DNA of 64,000 bases, taken from assembly GCA_025617745.1 (NCBI GenBank), contig CM046863.1, positions 2,170,001 through 2,234,000 of the forward strand. The letters run 5' to 3'. The position numbers and the translations under genes were made by a program. The notes below the pieces were generated by a model, which was given only the letters and a program-made list of their open reading frames with translations, searched no databases and was not told the origin of the DNA. The DNA comes from Heliocidaris erythrogramma (taxonomy: Eukaryota > Echinodermata > Echinoidea > Camarodonta > Echinometridae). Within the stretch, counting starts at the first letter, position 1. Each line of letters begins with the position of its first letter. This document shows positions 45,380-56,399 of this stretch, piece by piece.

Positions 45380-45903
45380 AAGGGAAATCCAACCTTAATA
45401 GCAAGTTGCTGTGAAAGAAAGAGGAAAAATCACAGAAGCAGATTGGTGAAAGTTTGAATTCGGAAAAGCAATTAAAAAAAAAGTTGTAATCACTATACAT
45501 ATGGGAATTTCAAATTCGAATAGGTAATGTCACTGTGATGTAGCTGTGGACAACTCCCCCATTCACTCCAACACACAAAATGACTAAAATGTCAATTTTT
45601 TCAAAATGTATTACTCAGTATAGGATCTTTTTTTCAATCTCCAATATATTTTGAGTACTACCCCGAGGGTAAAAGCGTCGCGAAGAAAACCGCAAATTAA
45701 TTATATTTTTGTGCACGACAAATGGGAGAGTTGTCCACAAAAATGTCACAATCGACTCACCAAATTGCCAATTTGAGATTCGCATAGATGTAGTGATCGC
45801 ATTTTTCAAATATCAATAACTTTCTTAGTCCTTTTCCGATTTCTTTCAAACTTTCACCATCCTTTCACTCAAGTCATCTTATTACCAAGGTTGGATTGCC
45901 CTT
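45380..45903. mobile_element. MITE with AAAGGGAAATCCAACCTT ends (about 525 bp)
   Basis: The left end AAGGGAAATCCAACCTTAAT corresponds to the right end read in reverse (AAGGGCAATCCAACCTTGGT). Inner arms also match, for example GGTGAAAGTTTGAATT against AACTTTCACCATC. No coding capacity. Confidence 0.75.
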
Positions 45904-45956
45904 ACATGTACAATGGGTACTTGAATTTCCCTCCAAAATACACGTGAATACACATC

Positions 45957-47966
45957 CAGTGGCGTATCCAGGGGGGGCGCAACAGGCGCCCCCCCCCCCT
46001 ATTGGCCGTCGTAAAAAAAAAAAAATAGCCAAAAAAAAAAAAATCCTCATACCAATTGAAAATATTGTTCATTAAATAGGCTTCAAAATTGGTCACATAT
46101 ATAGAACTGCCAAGTAGTACGTTTTTAACGTATTAATACGTTTTTTGGAGTAAAATACGTCCCTACGTTTTTTGAAAATTCCGAGTATGGTTGTTCGAAC
46201 TTACACTACGTAGATACCCTACAACTACCTTATCTTGTCTATGTGCACTGTTTGTGCTAACATGTACAGTGTATACGAAGCATGGGTGTGAGAACAAACA
46301 GTGTACATTGACAAGATAACGTACTGTGCAGTGAATCCATGTTATGCATGATGGCAGTGCACGATTGTGCTATCGCGAGATAGGGAAATCACAGCCCCTA
46401 ATAACCGGCATTTGTCCTCTGAGAACTGATTCTAAATTTCACAAATGAGTCCAAATGGAATATCATCGCTATTTTTCATGATTCAGGTGAGAGATAATGT
46501 CTAATTTGTTGGTTAATTTGTTGAAATATTCTCTTGAAAAAATCCCTGCTGGAAAGTGAATTCCAGCAGGGATTTTTTCAAGAGACTATGATCAAGGTAC
46601 AAGGATACAGGTGCCAAGTCTTCCCCAGCACCAGCGGCCTAGATAATAAGTAGTGTGGTGGGTACAGTGCGTGCATATCGTGAATCGTTCTTCATGACCA
46701 GGCTTTTGTGGCTTGTTTTCTACTCTTCACGCCCCCACTCAGTATTATTTAGGGTACGCGTATGCTTGTTCCCTCCCTTTGAAAGCACCCCTCTATCTCA
46801 GGGCTGCCAAAATTTCTGAACCCCCCTATCGCGGGCTTTGCGCGGGCTTTTCCTGCTTTGGAGACCCCCCTAAATTCAGAACACTGCTCAATGTACCTCC
46901 CTATCTCAGGTGAGCTCTCATTCCAACCCCATATCTCAGGACAGACACCAACCCACCAACCCCCTCCCAAGTAAGCTGTCATTACAATACCTTGGAAGAG
47001 ATGGGGGCCAGTGTTTCTACTTTTCAAAATGAAATAATCCTGGCTGAATGAGCTATCAAAACTAGCAGGAATTTCAGGAATTTGATCCTGGGATTTGATC
47101 GATTTTTCAAGATATTTCATAACCCTACTCTTTAACTTTATGTTGGGGTGTTTGAATTTAGCTGTGGTTAACTACATACGATCAGGGAATTCCTGGAATG
47201 TTATAGAATGAAGATAAAGTAATTTTCCATCGAAAAAAAATTAGTTCCTGGTTTTTAGTTTAGATCTTACTAGGCAACTGGGCAAGGTGAATTTGCATGT
47301 GGTGTGGTAAAAAGCAGATCAATTGGCTAAAATATTAAGTTAATCATGTCAATATTTCTTTATAATGTACTGTAGATTAATGAATTTAGCCCTCTAAAGA
47401 ACAAGAAACCGTACCAGCTTCAGGGGGCTTCGCTCCCTGAACCCTCAAAAGAGGCTTTGCCCCTCGACCCCATCAGGGGCCCTGAGCGGGCTCCTGTACC
47501 TCCGGCTTGGGTTTTCAGGATTTTTTTGAGCTGAAGGAAGCAAACATTCAAACCCGAGTATGCAGCTCAGCAAAATGGAGCTGCTTCGAGACGAGACGAG
47601 TTCAGTGCCTGTTGCAAACTGTGCGGGGCACAATTTTGACCAGTATTTTTTATTTTTTAATGCATTCACATGAAACGACTTTATGCAACTGAAGGCGTTC
47701 TTATTAAAGAAATGTACAGTAGTCGCATTAGCATTTTTAAGGAAAACATATAAAACCGGCAAAATATGTTTTTTCACCTAAAAATATATTTTTTTCTAGC
47801 TGAATAATATGTTTTTTGAAAGTGACACGTTGGCAGCTCTGCATATAGCACTATTTTGCATCTCAGCCCTTCTTCAGAAGCAAAAATTTTCCAAAGACCC
47901 CTCCCCCATGACGGCGATCAATAATTCCTGGCGCCCCCCTATTAGGAAATCCTGGATACGCCCCTG
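45957..47966. mobile_element. Non-autonomous TIR element (hAT-like ends), about 2 kb
   Basis: The left end is CAGTGGCGTATCCAGG and the right end reads CCTGGATACGCCCCTG, an inverted match with one difference. Flanks share ACATC on both sides, a 5-bp target duplication shorter than the 8 bp usual for hAT, so class assignment is tentative. C-rich GCGCCCCCC blocks follow each end. Inside are a perfect hairpin at 46530-46585 and a second inner pair of short inverted repeats (AACTGCCAAG near 46107 and TTGGCAGCTCT near 47830) that may be a nested element. No transposase domain is visible. Confidence 0.7.
46530..46585. repeat. Perfect 25-bp hairpin inside the hAT-like element
   Basis: Arms 46530-46554 and 46561-46585 are exact reverse complements (inner part TCCCTGCTGGAA) with a 6-nt loop AGTGAA. 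Its size is compatible with a small-RNA precursor stem, but perfect pairing also fits a recent inverted duplication. Confidence 0.95.
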
Positions 47967-48143
47967 ACATCTGAACTACACCTGTACAATATACAGTGGA
48001 AATTTAAGTACATGTACAAGGGAAATAATTATGAAAGGCATAGAAAATGTTAACATGCATGTGTAACTTTCTTTTAAAGCAACATGTACATTTCTTCTTT
48101 CAAGTATTATCATAATCATTACCTTGAAATAGAAGTGATTACT

Positions 48144-48885
48144 TTACACACACATCATGAAAGCAAAAATCAAAGATCGAAACGCCATTTTCTTGAAGTG
48201 GGTGGGCAGTTTGTTTCTTTTTTTTTTCTTTTTTGCTAACAAATATTTTAGTTCTTTCTGTTTCTTTACAAAGGATTTTAATGAAACAAAATTTGGGAGA
48301 TTATTATTAAATTTGCAAGTATAAATATGATATTTTGACAACAGAAATAAATAAGAGATAAATTATTTATCGTTACAAATTCCAAAAAGCTTTTTAAAAT
48401 TAGTGATACTGATGTTTGAGTCACAATTCTTTAAAATTATGTCAAAAAGATCCTGTCAAACAGGAACAACTTTTTTCGCATTCGCAAAATGAACTAGTGT
48501 TTCCTCCTTTTTGTCACTTAGAGAACAGTTAGAGGAATTTTTCCTCTTAATCTTGTAAAGAAAATCATTCAAGGCAATCGCTCTGTGAAAAATCGTGAAA
48601 TAAAATGATCTTAATTTAGAATCTATATGGTACAAAAGAAATTAGTACAATGGATCTTTTCTGGATCTGTGGAAACTGGGACAGGTAAATTGTCATTCCA
48701 ATACATATTACTTAGTCACTTAGTGACCTTTTTATAGTTCAATAATATTTAAACTATGGTTTCACGAACACCTACAATATATCTTCATCAAATATCTCCA
48801 TCCACCCTCTTGGAATACTCTTCACCAAAAAAATAATATTTTCTTCTATCTGTAGAATTATAAATACCGAAATCTAACACTAATT
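48144..48885 (-). pseudogene. L1/Tx1-like LINE 3' fragment, copy 2
   Basis: Minus-strand relic matching 51570-52310 in order. It encodes HIYTCKFNNNLPNFVSLKSF at its C-terminal end and, further upstream in broken frames, the cysteine-rich tail. Stops and frameshifts are frequent. It ends beside TA repeats that border the second copy of the 910-bp TIR element. Confidence 0.75.
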
Positions 48886-48914
48886 CTTCATATATATATA
48901 TATGCTTTGTGTAC

Positions 48915-49754
48915 TTAAAGGAGAATTAAGCCCTGATTACAAAATTACTTATATTGGAAGATGTAATATATTCCTACTTATTGGCCTAAATCATTTTCTA
49001 ATAAGATATCAGAAAAGGGTATAAATAAAGATATTCCAACACCCGGTATCGTCTCCTACTCATTTACATGGGGGCTGCCATTTTCTTGCTGATTTGGAGT
49101 TGTACATGAACCATTGAGAAATGTTCCAGTCAGGAAGATATTTTGAATCCAAATCCTAAATTGATTTTCTTCATTACCTAAAATCCCATATGTGACGGAA
49201 AATATAAAGTGGGTGTTTACATGTATTATAAAAATTAAATCTTTATAATGATACTTTTAAATTGTCTGGTTTTGCTTAACAAAAATCTATTTTCTTGGGT
49301 TTGCCAAACAGAGCAGAACATAATATATGCAGCATGCATTCTGACTTTTCAAGTCCATTAATTTGCTCCGTCCCATACGTCCAGTATCGAGAAAATAGAT
49401 TTCTATTAAGCGAATATCGATTTTCAACAGAAATATATAAGGAAATCTTCAGTTTAAAAATAAATTGACATATCTATTCTATATTTTTAATCTCAAATGG
49501 GTTTTTAATTTTGAAAAAGGCAATTGAGCATTTGGATTAAGAAAATCTTCCTGTACACATAAACAAAATTGCAGCCCCCATGTGCTGCTAGCAGACGATA
49601 CATATTGCTAGCAGATGGTAAATTTTGCTCAGAAAAATTTGATTCGTATCGATCTCGTATATTTTGACGCGAAGCCATATAGTCTATAACAAGTAGGAAT
49701 AAATAACACCTTTGAACACTATCGTCTTTATTTTTGAGCGTAATTCTCCTTTAA
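48915..49754. mobile_element. Non-autonomous TIR element, copy 2 of 2 (840 bp)
   Basis: The same family as 1026-1936, with ends TTAAAGGAGAATTAAG and CTCCTTTAA. It differs by an internal deletion of about 70 bp and scattered substitutions. Confidence 0.85.
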
Positions 49755-49799
49755 AAAACACAATGCCCCAAGGGATGATTTAGTTGCTATTTATATAGC

Positions 49800-50010
49800 A
49801 TTTACATTAGGCCGTTAGTTGAATATGCCTCACCAGTGTGGTCATCTTCTCTTGCCGCTCAACAATCGGATAAGATTGAACGAGTCCAAAAAAGAGCTTG
49901 TCGTATAATGCTATAGGATATAGTAACTATGTTGATTATCTTCATGCTCTTGAGTGTTTGGATATTCCCACCCTCGCAGATAGACGAAAACAATTACTTA
50001 CAGGTTGTAT
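49800..50010 (+). pseudogene. LINE post-RT fragment (CR1/Jockey-type)
   Basis: Encodes PLVEYASPVWSSSLAAQQSD, IERVQKRACRIML, then after a frame change YSNYVDYLHALECLDIPTLA and DRRKQLLTG. This is the conserved C-terminal region after the RT of CR1/Jockey-type LINEs. It is truncated on both sides and abuts the preceding TIR element. Confidence 0.8.
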
Positions 50011-50482
50011 GAACTTTTTTTTCTTTGCATGTTTTATTAAAACAAATCGGAGAATCACATATTTACCAAATTCGATAAATTAGAAAAAACAAAAACAAAA
50101 GAAAAACAAAAGAAAAAAGAGGGAAGGCAGACAAATGGGGGTATATACAGAAATAAAATATGAGGCAGCGAAACATTTGCAGATTAAAGTAGGACGGGGA
50201 ATACCCTAAGGACAAAAGCCACGTAAGCCGACCAAGCGCCCGATCCGTCCAGCAAGGAAAAAGAAAATCGGGGCCGACTCCGTTCGATATCAAAACATCA
50301 CATCCACCTTGCACTTTCAGAAACTTCCAATCAAATATCAAAAAATATATTTAAAAAATCGCACAAAACAGTGAAGACTCCGTAAAATAATGATCTGGTA
50401 ATGATGGTTACACCGAGTCTTCACCGTACCTTAAACATCACACTCTAGGCATGACAAGCAGACAAGCAATACCCGACAGGAG
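50011..50482. other. Unassigned spacer
   Basis: A-rich tract at 50085-50125 (AAAAACAAAAG words), otherwise nothing recognised. Confidence 0.4.
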
Positions 50483-50493
50483 CCGGACGCGAA

Positions 50494-50873
50494 ATTTTTT
50501 TTTCCTGTACCTTTGGGGCTATCCAATATGAATATTCATGACTTGGGTCTTAGAGATGAGAGTACGCATGCGCATGACGAGTAATACGGTTTATTCCGTC
50601 AAGACTAGTCTGCATGAATATTCATGAAGACGAACTGTAGGGATATGATAAAACGAGCAAGGCCATTGAGCAGCTGTTCTGTGTGGCGCAGTCGGATAAT
50701 CTGGTGCGCTATCGATGAAAGGACCGCAAGTTCGAATTTCGGCAGAGGAATATAATTATTACGAAATTTTCTTTTGCTGATTTAAAAATAAGGTGAAACT
50801 GAGTAAGAAAATACAAGTCCGACACTCATGAATATTCAGATTGGATAGCCGCAAAGGTACAGGAAAAAAAAAT
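50494..50873. mobile_element. TIR element with near-identical 11-bp flanking repeats and a tRNA-like core
   Basis: Inverted ends of about 45 bp (TTTTCCTGTACCTTTGGGGC at left; GCAAAGGTACAGGAAAA at right) also share ATGAATATTCATGA-type inner blocks. The 11-bp flanks CCGGACGCGAA (50483-50493) and CCGGCCGCGAA (50874-50884) differ at one base and look like a target-site duplication; 9-11 bp would suit a Mutator-like element. The core at 50683-50752 contains TGGCGCAGTCGGATAA (A-box-like) and AAGTTCGAATTTC (B-box-like), reminiscent of a tRNA-derived sequence. Confidence 0.7.
50683..50755 (+). pseudogene. tRNA-like sequence inside the TIR element
   Basis: Order and spacing of TGGCGCAGTCGGATA and AGTTCGAATTTCG resemble internal pol III promoter boxes of a tRNA. 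The acceptor stem does not pair well and no clean anticodon arm is seen, so it is a relic or SINE head rather than a functional tRNA. Confidence 0.45.
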
Positions 50874-50927
50874 CCGGCCGCGAATCATGAATCCCATGCC
50901 AAACAAAACATCCAGACGCCCAGACGG

Positions 50928-51385
50928 CTATGGAACGATAGTTGTCCAAAAATTCGATAAACCTAGTTTATCGACGATAAACTAGTTTTTCAACAACAAC
51001 CCCGAATATCAAGCGATAAACCTAGTTTATCGAATTCTTTGAAAAACCCGGTTTATCAATTTGATAATCCTAGTTTTTCGATTCCAATCGGTAAACTAGG
51101 TTTATCAAATGTGATAATCCTAGTTTATCAGAACCCCAAATATCGACCGATATCACAGGTTTTTTTGATAAACCTGGTTTTTCGATTCGATAAACCTAGT
51201 TTTTCAATTCGATAAACTAGGTTTATCAAATTTCGGTTGATAAACTAGATTTATCGCTTGATATTCGGGGTTGTTGTTGAAAAACTAGGTTTATCAATTC
51301 GATAATCTAGGATTCTCGGCGAAAAACCTAGTTTATCGTCGATAAACTAGGTTTATCGAATTTTTGGACAACTATCGTTCCATAG
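50928..51385. mobile_element. Foldback element made of GATAAACCTAGTTTATC palindromes
   Basis: The outer 58 bp (starting CTATGGAACGATAGTTGTCC) are perfectly inverted at the right end. Both sides are flanked by ACGG, a probable 4-bp target duplication. The interior consists of about a dozen variants of GATAAACCTAGTTTATC, itself a palindrome, with spacers such as ATATCAAGCG/CGCTTGATAT that are also mirrored. No coding sequence. Confidence 0.9.
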
Positions 51386-51539
51386 ACGGCCAGAGCGAAC
51401 CAGAGCCGCCGGGGAACCCCGTTGGTGACACTGTACATGTACATATACATTAGAAGTAACATTTTCTGTGCACACTGAGTACAGTACAATACACTGTAGT
51501 CGAGTGGATGCAAATATGTACATACAATGTACATCCATA

Positions 51540-51980
51540 TCAATTACAAAGAAGGAGGGGGTATTTACATAGAAAGGAGAAAAAAATATAAACATCGAAA
51601 CGCCATTTCTTAAAGTGAATAGGTAATTTGTTTCTTTTCTTGGCTAAATGATATTCAATTTCTTTGTGTTTCCTCACAAAGGATTTAAAGGACACAAAAT
51701 TAGGAAGATTGTCATTAAATTTACAACAGTAAATATGATATTTCAACAGCAAGAATAAAAATGAGATGAATCTATCACCACAAACTCCAAATAATTTTTC
51801 GAAATTAGAAATATTGAAGTTGGAATCACATTTTTGGCGAATCACTGTGAGGAGATCTTGCCAAATTGGAGCAACTTTTTCACAGTCACAAAATAAGTGA
51901 ACCATTGTTTCCTCTTTTTGGTCACAAAGAGCACAATTGGGTGATTCTTTCCTTTTTATCTTATAAAGAAAATCATTCAA
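51540..51980 (-). pseudogene. LINE C-terminal zinc-knuckle-like domain
   Basis: 146 open residues. A CxxC...HxxxxC arrangement (CALCDQKEETMVHLFCDCE) is the cysteine-rich domain found after the RT in L1/Tx1-type LINE proteins, thought to contact RNA. The remainder (FLFLLLKYHIYCCKF, then NLPNFVSFKSFVRKHKE) matches the broken copy at 48144-48885. The ATG is internal; the original ORF entered from the right. Confidence 0.75.
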
Positions 51981-52346
51981 AGCTATTGCTCTGTGGAAAA
52001 TTTTAAAATAAAAAGACCTGATTTTAGTATCAATAGTGCAGAAATTTTTTTATTATGGACCTTTTCCCAGTTAGTGTTAGGAAGTACTGGTAAATTGTTA
52101 TTCCAATAGGCATATCTCTTATCAGGGCTATGAAGACCAAGTAATAAGCTGTAAACATTCTTGGGAACTTTTTTGAAATTCAATAATATAGTCTCATGAA
52201 CACCAACAATGTCAATATCAAAATTCCCCATCCATTCTCTTGGGATATTCTTCAACAAAATATTAAACTTTGTTCTATCTGTAGAAGGAATATTGAAATC
52301 GTAATTAAATATCATAATTGATAGGATTGAAGTAAATTGAATATAT

Positions 52347-52635
52347 CATAAAGAAAGTAAATGTGAGAAAAATTACAATGCCCCGACCGGGATTCGAACC
52401 CGGGACCCTGGATTACATGACCAGTGCTATACCAACTGAGCTATCCGGGCTCCGGACCCGTCGAAGCAATGTAACAATCTCACATATAGCCCCTCTCTTT
52501 CCATCGAGCGTAGGGGGTACATCCATACCAATTCCATGCCAATTCCATGGTAGAGCACTGGTCATGTAATCCAGGGTCCCGGGTTCGAATCCCGGTCGGG
52601 GCATTGTAATTTTTCTCACATTTACTTTCTTTATG
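52347..52635. mobile_element. Inverted-repeat element with tRNA-derived arms
   Basis: The 88-bp arms 52347-52434 and 52548-52635 are almost exact reverse complements. Each arm contains most of a tRNA (A-box-proximal part through the T arm GGGTTCGAATCCC) followed by GCATTGTAATTTTTCTCACA and ACTTTCTTTATG. The 113-bp centre holds the 5' end of the left tRNA and unrelated DNA. The layout suggests two head-to-head tRNA-derived SINEs or a foldback derived from them, inserted into a LINE. Confidence 0.8.
52379..52450 (-). tRNA. tRNA-Thr(TGT)-like sequence, probably SINE head or pseudogene
   Basis: Read on the minus strand: a 7-bp acceptor stem with one G-G mismatch at pair 5, A box TAGCTCAGTTGG, anticodon arm CTGGT-CATGTAA-TCCAG, T arm CCGGG-TTCGAAT-CCCGG. 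Loop positions 34-36 read TGT (Thr). However position 33 is A instead of the invariant U, the last anticodon-stem pair is T-T and the D stem is imperfect. It sits at the arm of a mobile inverted repeat, so function as a tRNA is unlikely. Confidence 0.5.
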
Positions 52636-52823
52636 AATACTGAAATCTAAAACAAGTTCCTCAAAAAGTTTGTTGCCAGGGAGAGGTGGGTCCGAAATGG
52701 TACAGATATTTCTATCATACCAGGATGGGTAATAAATATACTGCTTAGATTTTGAACGAATAGATCTGTTGTACCGAAGAAGCTGACATCCACTCAGTTC
52801 AGAGTATTTAAAGTCATAAAATT

Positions 52824-53058
52824 CTATGGAGTACGGAAGTGTGACGTCATACCGGCCAAGTTGTCAAGGTTGCTGGTTCTAAACAATTTTGTGCTAAACA
52901 ATGGCGTGGTGATCACACCATCGCCAAACACTGAAATTGCCCGCTCCAGCCCGTTGCTCGAATGACTTCGTGGTGAACCTCATGCGCGAGCTCTGTTGTT
53001 TGGAACCAGTATCCTGGACGACGAGCGAATATGACGTCAGCACTTCGGTACTCTATAG
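52824..53058. mobile_element. 235-bp TIR element inside the LINE
   Basis: Ends GGAGTACGGAAGTG..TGACGTCAT and ATGACGTCAGCACTTCGGTACTC form about 27-bp inverted repeats with few mismatches. It splits the LINE coding sequence between YLFRENATI (right of the insertion, minus strand) and EFYDFKYSELSG (left of it), which join sensibly when the insert is skipped. Confidence 0.8.
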
Positions 53059-54097
53059 TAGCATTTTCTCTAAATAAATACCAAGAACGTAGTGAGTCAG
53101 CTAACTGTATGTTGCCCAGCGAATTCAAAACACTTTCAGGGGCACGAGCTTTCCACAAGAGTAAGACATCTTTGTTAATAATTTTTCAAAAAGGATAATT
53201 CAATAGCTTTCCAAAGAGCATTAAAATTGTCCTCAAGTAAATTTCTCACCCACACCATTTTTGGGGCAATAGAAAAGGTGAAAGGGTCAGTCATTCTAAG
53301 ACCAGCCTGATTGTAATCATTGCACATGACCTTTCTCTGAACTCTGTCTCTGCCTCCACTCCAAATGAACTTGCAAAATATTTTATTCAACTCTTTGAAA
53401 AAAGAAATTGGGGATTTTAATACACAGCACAGAGAAAAGGTATATCAATTGGGGCAGCACAACAGTCTTAATCACACAAACTTTACCTATCAAAGAAAGA
53501 TTTCTCATTCGCCAACAATTAATGGTTTGTTTACAATCGTTTGAATATATCTTTGTAGTTTATTTCAAAAATTGAGCCAACATTTAAAGATAGATTCACC
53601 CCATAACATTTAAATTGATTTCTTTTACAAGAAATACCAGGATTAATGGGAGGGAATTGTTGACAACCCTTTTTGGATCCATTCCAAATTGCTTCAGTTT
53701 TATTGAAATTGATTTTAGAGCCAGAATACTGACCAAATTTAGATAAAGTATCAAAAAGCTGAGTAAACGAGTTATCTGATCCATCTAAAAAACACACCGA
53801 ATCATCAGCAAATAAAGAAATCTTTACCTCTTGATCTTCAATAGGAATACCTATAATTTGATAATTTTGACTTTACCATTACCTCAATAACAAACAAAAA
53901 CAAATACGGAGAAATAGGGCATCCTTGGAATATACCTCTCTTCATAGCAATGCGTTCTGTCAAGAAACCATTATTCATTACATAGCTTTGACGCACAGAA
54001 TATAATGTTTTAATTGAGTCAATAAAGTTTGAACCAAAGTTAAAATGTTTCAAGGTTTGGAATAAAAAACCATGAGAAACACTATCAAATGCTTTCT

Positions 54098-55005
54098 ATT
54101 ACTTATGAACTTTGTTAAGTCATTCTTACAATCCAGGCATGTGTCCATGCTTCCCCCACGTAGGGATTCTCTATACCCAACTTTCGTCAATTGAGAAATA
54201 GTGATTCCTTACGCCAACCACCTTGCCGTTATACTTCCAGATACCAAAACTCTTTCATACCACAGGCAGTGAAGATAATCAACAATTTAAAACCTGTGTA
54301 AGATGCCACTTCTTTCAAATTATCATATTTGTATTCGGGTTCCAGTGCACTAATAACTACAAATTTGATTTTGTGCGTAATTTAAAATTATACAGATTGT
54401 ATTGTTGTTCCCCCTCTCCCCCCTCCCCCTCTCTCCATTCCTCTTTCTTTCTTACCCTGATTCTATTTTCTCTCTTAATACTTTACTCCTTGGGAATTAC
54501 ATACATTGAACCTGCATGGTATGCTATATCTTTGCAATATATTTATTTGCTGCTGAATGTGCTACTTAACTACCCCCTCTTTTTTCCTCCATCTCTTTCT
54601 CTCCCCTCTCCTTCTTACTCTCCCTATTTCCTTCTTGTTTTGCTATTTCTTCCCTTCTCATAATTCTTTGACCTCTTGGGATAGCTTAGTGTAAAGTACA
54701 TGTATAGTATGATATTATCGCAGTACATGTACTATAATGTACTACAATGTATGTTCTCCTTGCAATATGTTATGGTAAATATGCTATTTCAGCATGAAAT
54801 CTCAGTATGTGCTTGGTTCCAACGATTCCTTTATAATGTACTTTATACATGTACTTGACACTTGTATTTATCCTTCCCTTTTTTACTTGATAGTTACTCC
54901 CCTTCTTCCTAGCTTGTGTTCTCTTCTCCTCTCTTTCTTTCTCTACTACTTAAACATAATAAACTTCAGCTCAGCTACATGCAATGACCCGAAATTTGTC
55001 AGGTG
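54098..55005. other. Pyrimidine-rich spacer
   Basis: CT-rich stretches at 54400-54480 and 54570-54660 give a Leu/Ser-rich 146-residue frame without domain features. A GTACATGTAC-rich patch lies at 54690-54760. Confidence 0.45.
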
Positions 55006-55335
55006 ATAGGACTTTCACAGTTACTGCATCGAGGCTAAGGAATAATCTCCCCTTGACCATTAGACAGTCAGCATCCATAAAGACCTTTAAAAAAGCTGTG
55101 AAATCATATTTATTTTAAATCCGCTATCAAACTTTGTAACAGGTACATTCATTACATTTTGTCTCCATAAAACCACCTGGTAGTTTCCCACATGGGCGAT
55201 TCTGATTTGTGTTTATATAAAAAAATATAATGTGTTCTATAATTTAAATATTTTGTAAACGCTCCGAGCCTTATGGGAAGGGCGTACTAAATGCTTATTG
55301 TATTACAGTATTGTACTACTTGGGAGTAACTCAAT
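55006..55335 (+). pseudogene. CR1/Jockey-type LINE C-terminus and 3' UTR
   Basis: Residues DRTFTVTASRLRNNLPLTIR then SASIKTFKKAVKSYLF and a stop at about 55118 are the usual last residues of CR1/Jockey-type LINE proteins (a RLWNSLP...SF...LK-like ending). The following CGCTCCGAGCCTTATGGGAA phrase is the kind of 3' end found in this group. Everything upstream is missing. Confidence 0.7.
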
Positions 55336-55394
55336 GTACTGTCACATGTTATAGCTATTTCATTTAATGTAATTCATTAATTTTATTGTTACCC

Positions 55395-56370
55395 ACGCCG
55401 ATAAAATCGGCAGGGTTATGTAAAGGGCTCCGTATGTTTGTTTGTTTGTTTGTTTCTTTCTTTGTTTATGTACAAGATAACTAGAGAACGGGTGAACGGA
55501 TTTGTACCAAATTTTCAGGAAATGTTAGGATAGTGACAGGAAAGAATCGATTAGATTTTGGTGATGATCGGTTGACCCCTGCAAATTCTGTGTGACCTTG
55601 AAGTTTTGACCCCATAGTAAAGTATAGGAACTTCATGCACAGAATGGCGTATCTATTATCTGATCACTTTTTGTCCATTGAAGGCTACCATCAAGGTTGC
55701 CACATCTAGCATAATCATGCTTTTTAGCATAATTTTGACCCTCTTGGAATCTCGCATTATTCTTGGCATAATTTGGCCAAATCTAGCATAATTCTAGCAT
55801 AATTCTGAATTTCGGACTTTAAATAGAGAATTTGCTTTTATTCAACAGATATCTAAGGCTGATCTAAGAAACTAAGGCTTTTCAGATAATTTTTGACTGA
55901 AAAGGAGAGGCTAAAATGCTGAGGACCTTTTTTTTTTCTTCTTTTTTTTTTGCTTGTCAGAAAATTTTGGACTGAAAAGGAGACACTAAAATGCTGAGGA
56001 CCTTTTTTTTTTTTTTTTTTTTTTTGGCTTGTCAGAGAATTTTTGACTGAAAATCGTTCCCAGGCACCTGTGTTACGCTTCAAATGGATCCAGCATAATT
56101 TTTCTCGATTTAGCATAACTTGGCATAATTCCGATTTTTAGCTGTGGCAACACTGCTACCATAGTATTTCACGGAACTCATTGCTCATGGACAACCTGCT
56201 GTTGATGGTATATATTCCTGTAGTTTTGATTTTCACATGGGATGAGTGTTAGGACGTATTGATATTTAGATTTTGGTGATGATAGGTTGACGCCTGCAAA
56301 TTCTGTGTAACCTTGTAGTTTTGAACCCATGGTTAGTATAGTATTGCAACTACTCTGTAGCGCCGCTAAG
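55395..56370. mobile_element. GTTTGTTTG-containing dispersed repeat with nested TAGCATAAT-rich element
   Basis: Starts with ACCCACGCCGATAAAATCGG (a short hairpin) and a GTTT microsatellite, then ACTAGAGAACGGGTGAACGG. A block with GATTTTGGTGATGAT and CCTGCAAATTCTGTGT occurs at about 55553-55600 and again at about 56268-56310. Nested within is 55694-56150, with ends GTTGCCACATCTAGCATAAT and TAGCTGTGGCAACACTG. This inner element is dense in TAGCATAAT and contains a two-copy repeat of about 90 bp (ACTGAAAAGGAGA, then ATGCTGAGGACC) with T runs. Confidence 0.5.
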
Positions 56371-56399
56371 GCGTGAGTCTGCCGCCTTTGACGGCCTTT

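Larger units (their letters stand above)
51560..54097 (-). mobile_element. L1/Tx1-like LINE, RT to 3' end, interrupted by two insertions
   Basis: Read on the minus strand. An RT core with KHFNFGSNFIDSIKTLYS, MKRGIFQGCPISPYLFLFVI and a SVCFLDGSD block (54050-53740) is followed by SGSKINFNKTEAIWNG (53720-53670), NKIFCKFIWSGGRDRVQRKV (about 53390-53330), then a tail with YSELSGCQLLRYNRS (about 52800) and finally the cysteine-rich CALCDQKEETMVHLFCDCE (about 51930-51870). The 5' part is missing. A 235-bp TIR element (52824-53058) and a tRNA-derived inverted element (52347-52635) break it, and there are further frameshifts. Confidence 0.85.

Noticed and set aside
46713..47120. Coding frames on both strands around 46.7-47.1 kb
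   Set aside because: Both-strand openness without a domain, within a non-autonomous element.
52379..52450. A functional tRNA gene
   Set aside because: Position 33 is not U, the anticodon and acceptor stems have mismatches, and it lies in the arm of a mobile inverted repeat. Kept only as a tRNA-like relic.
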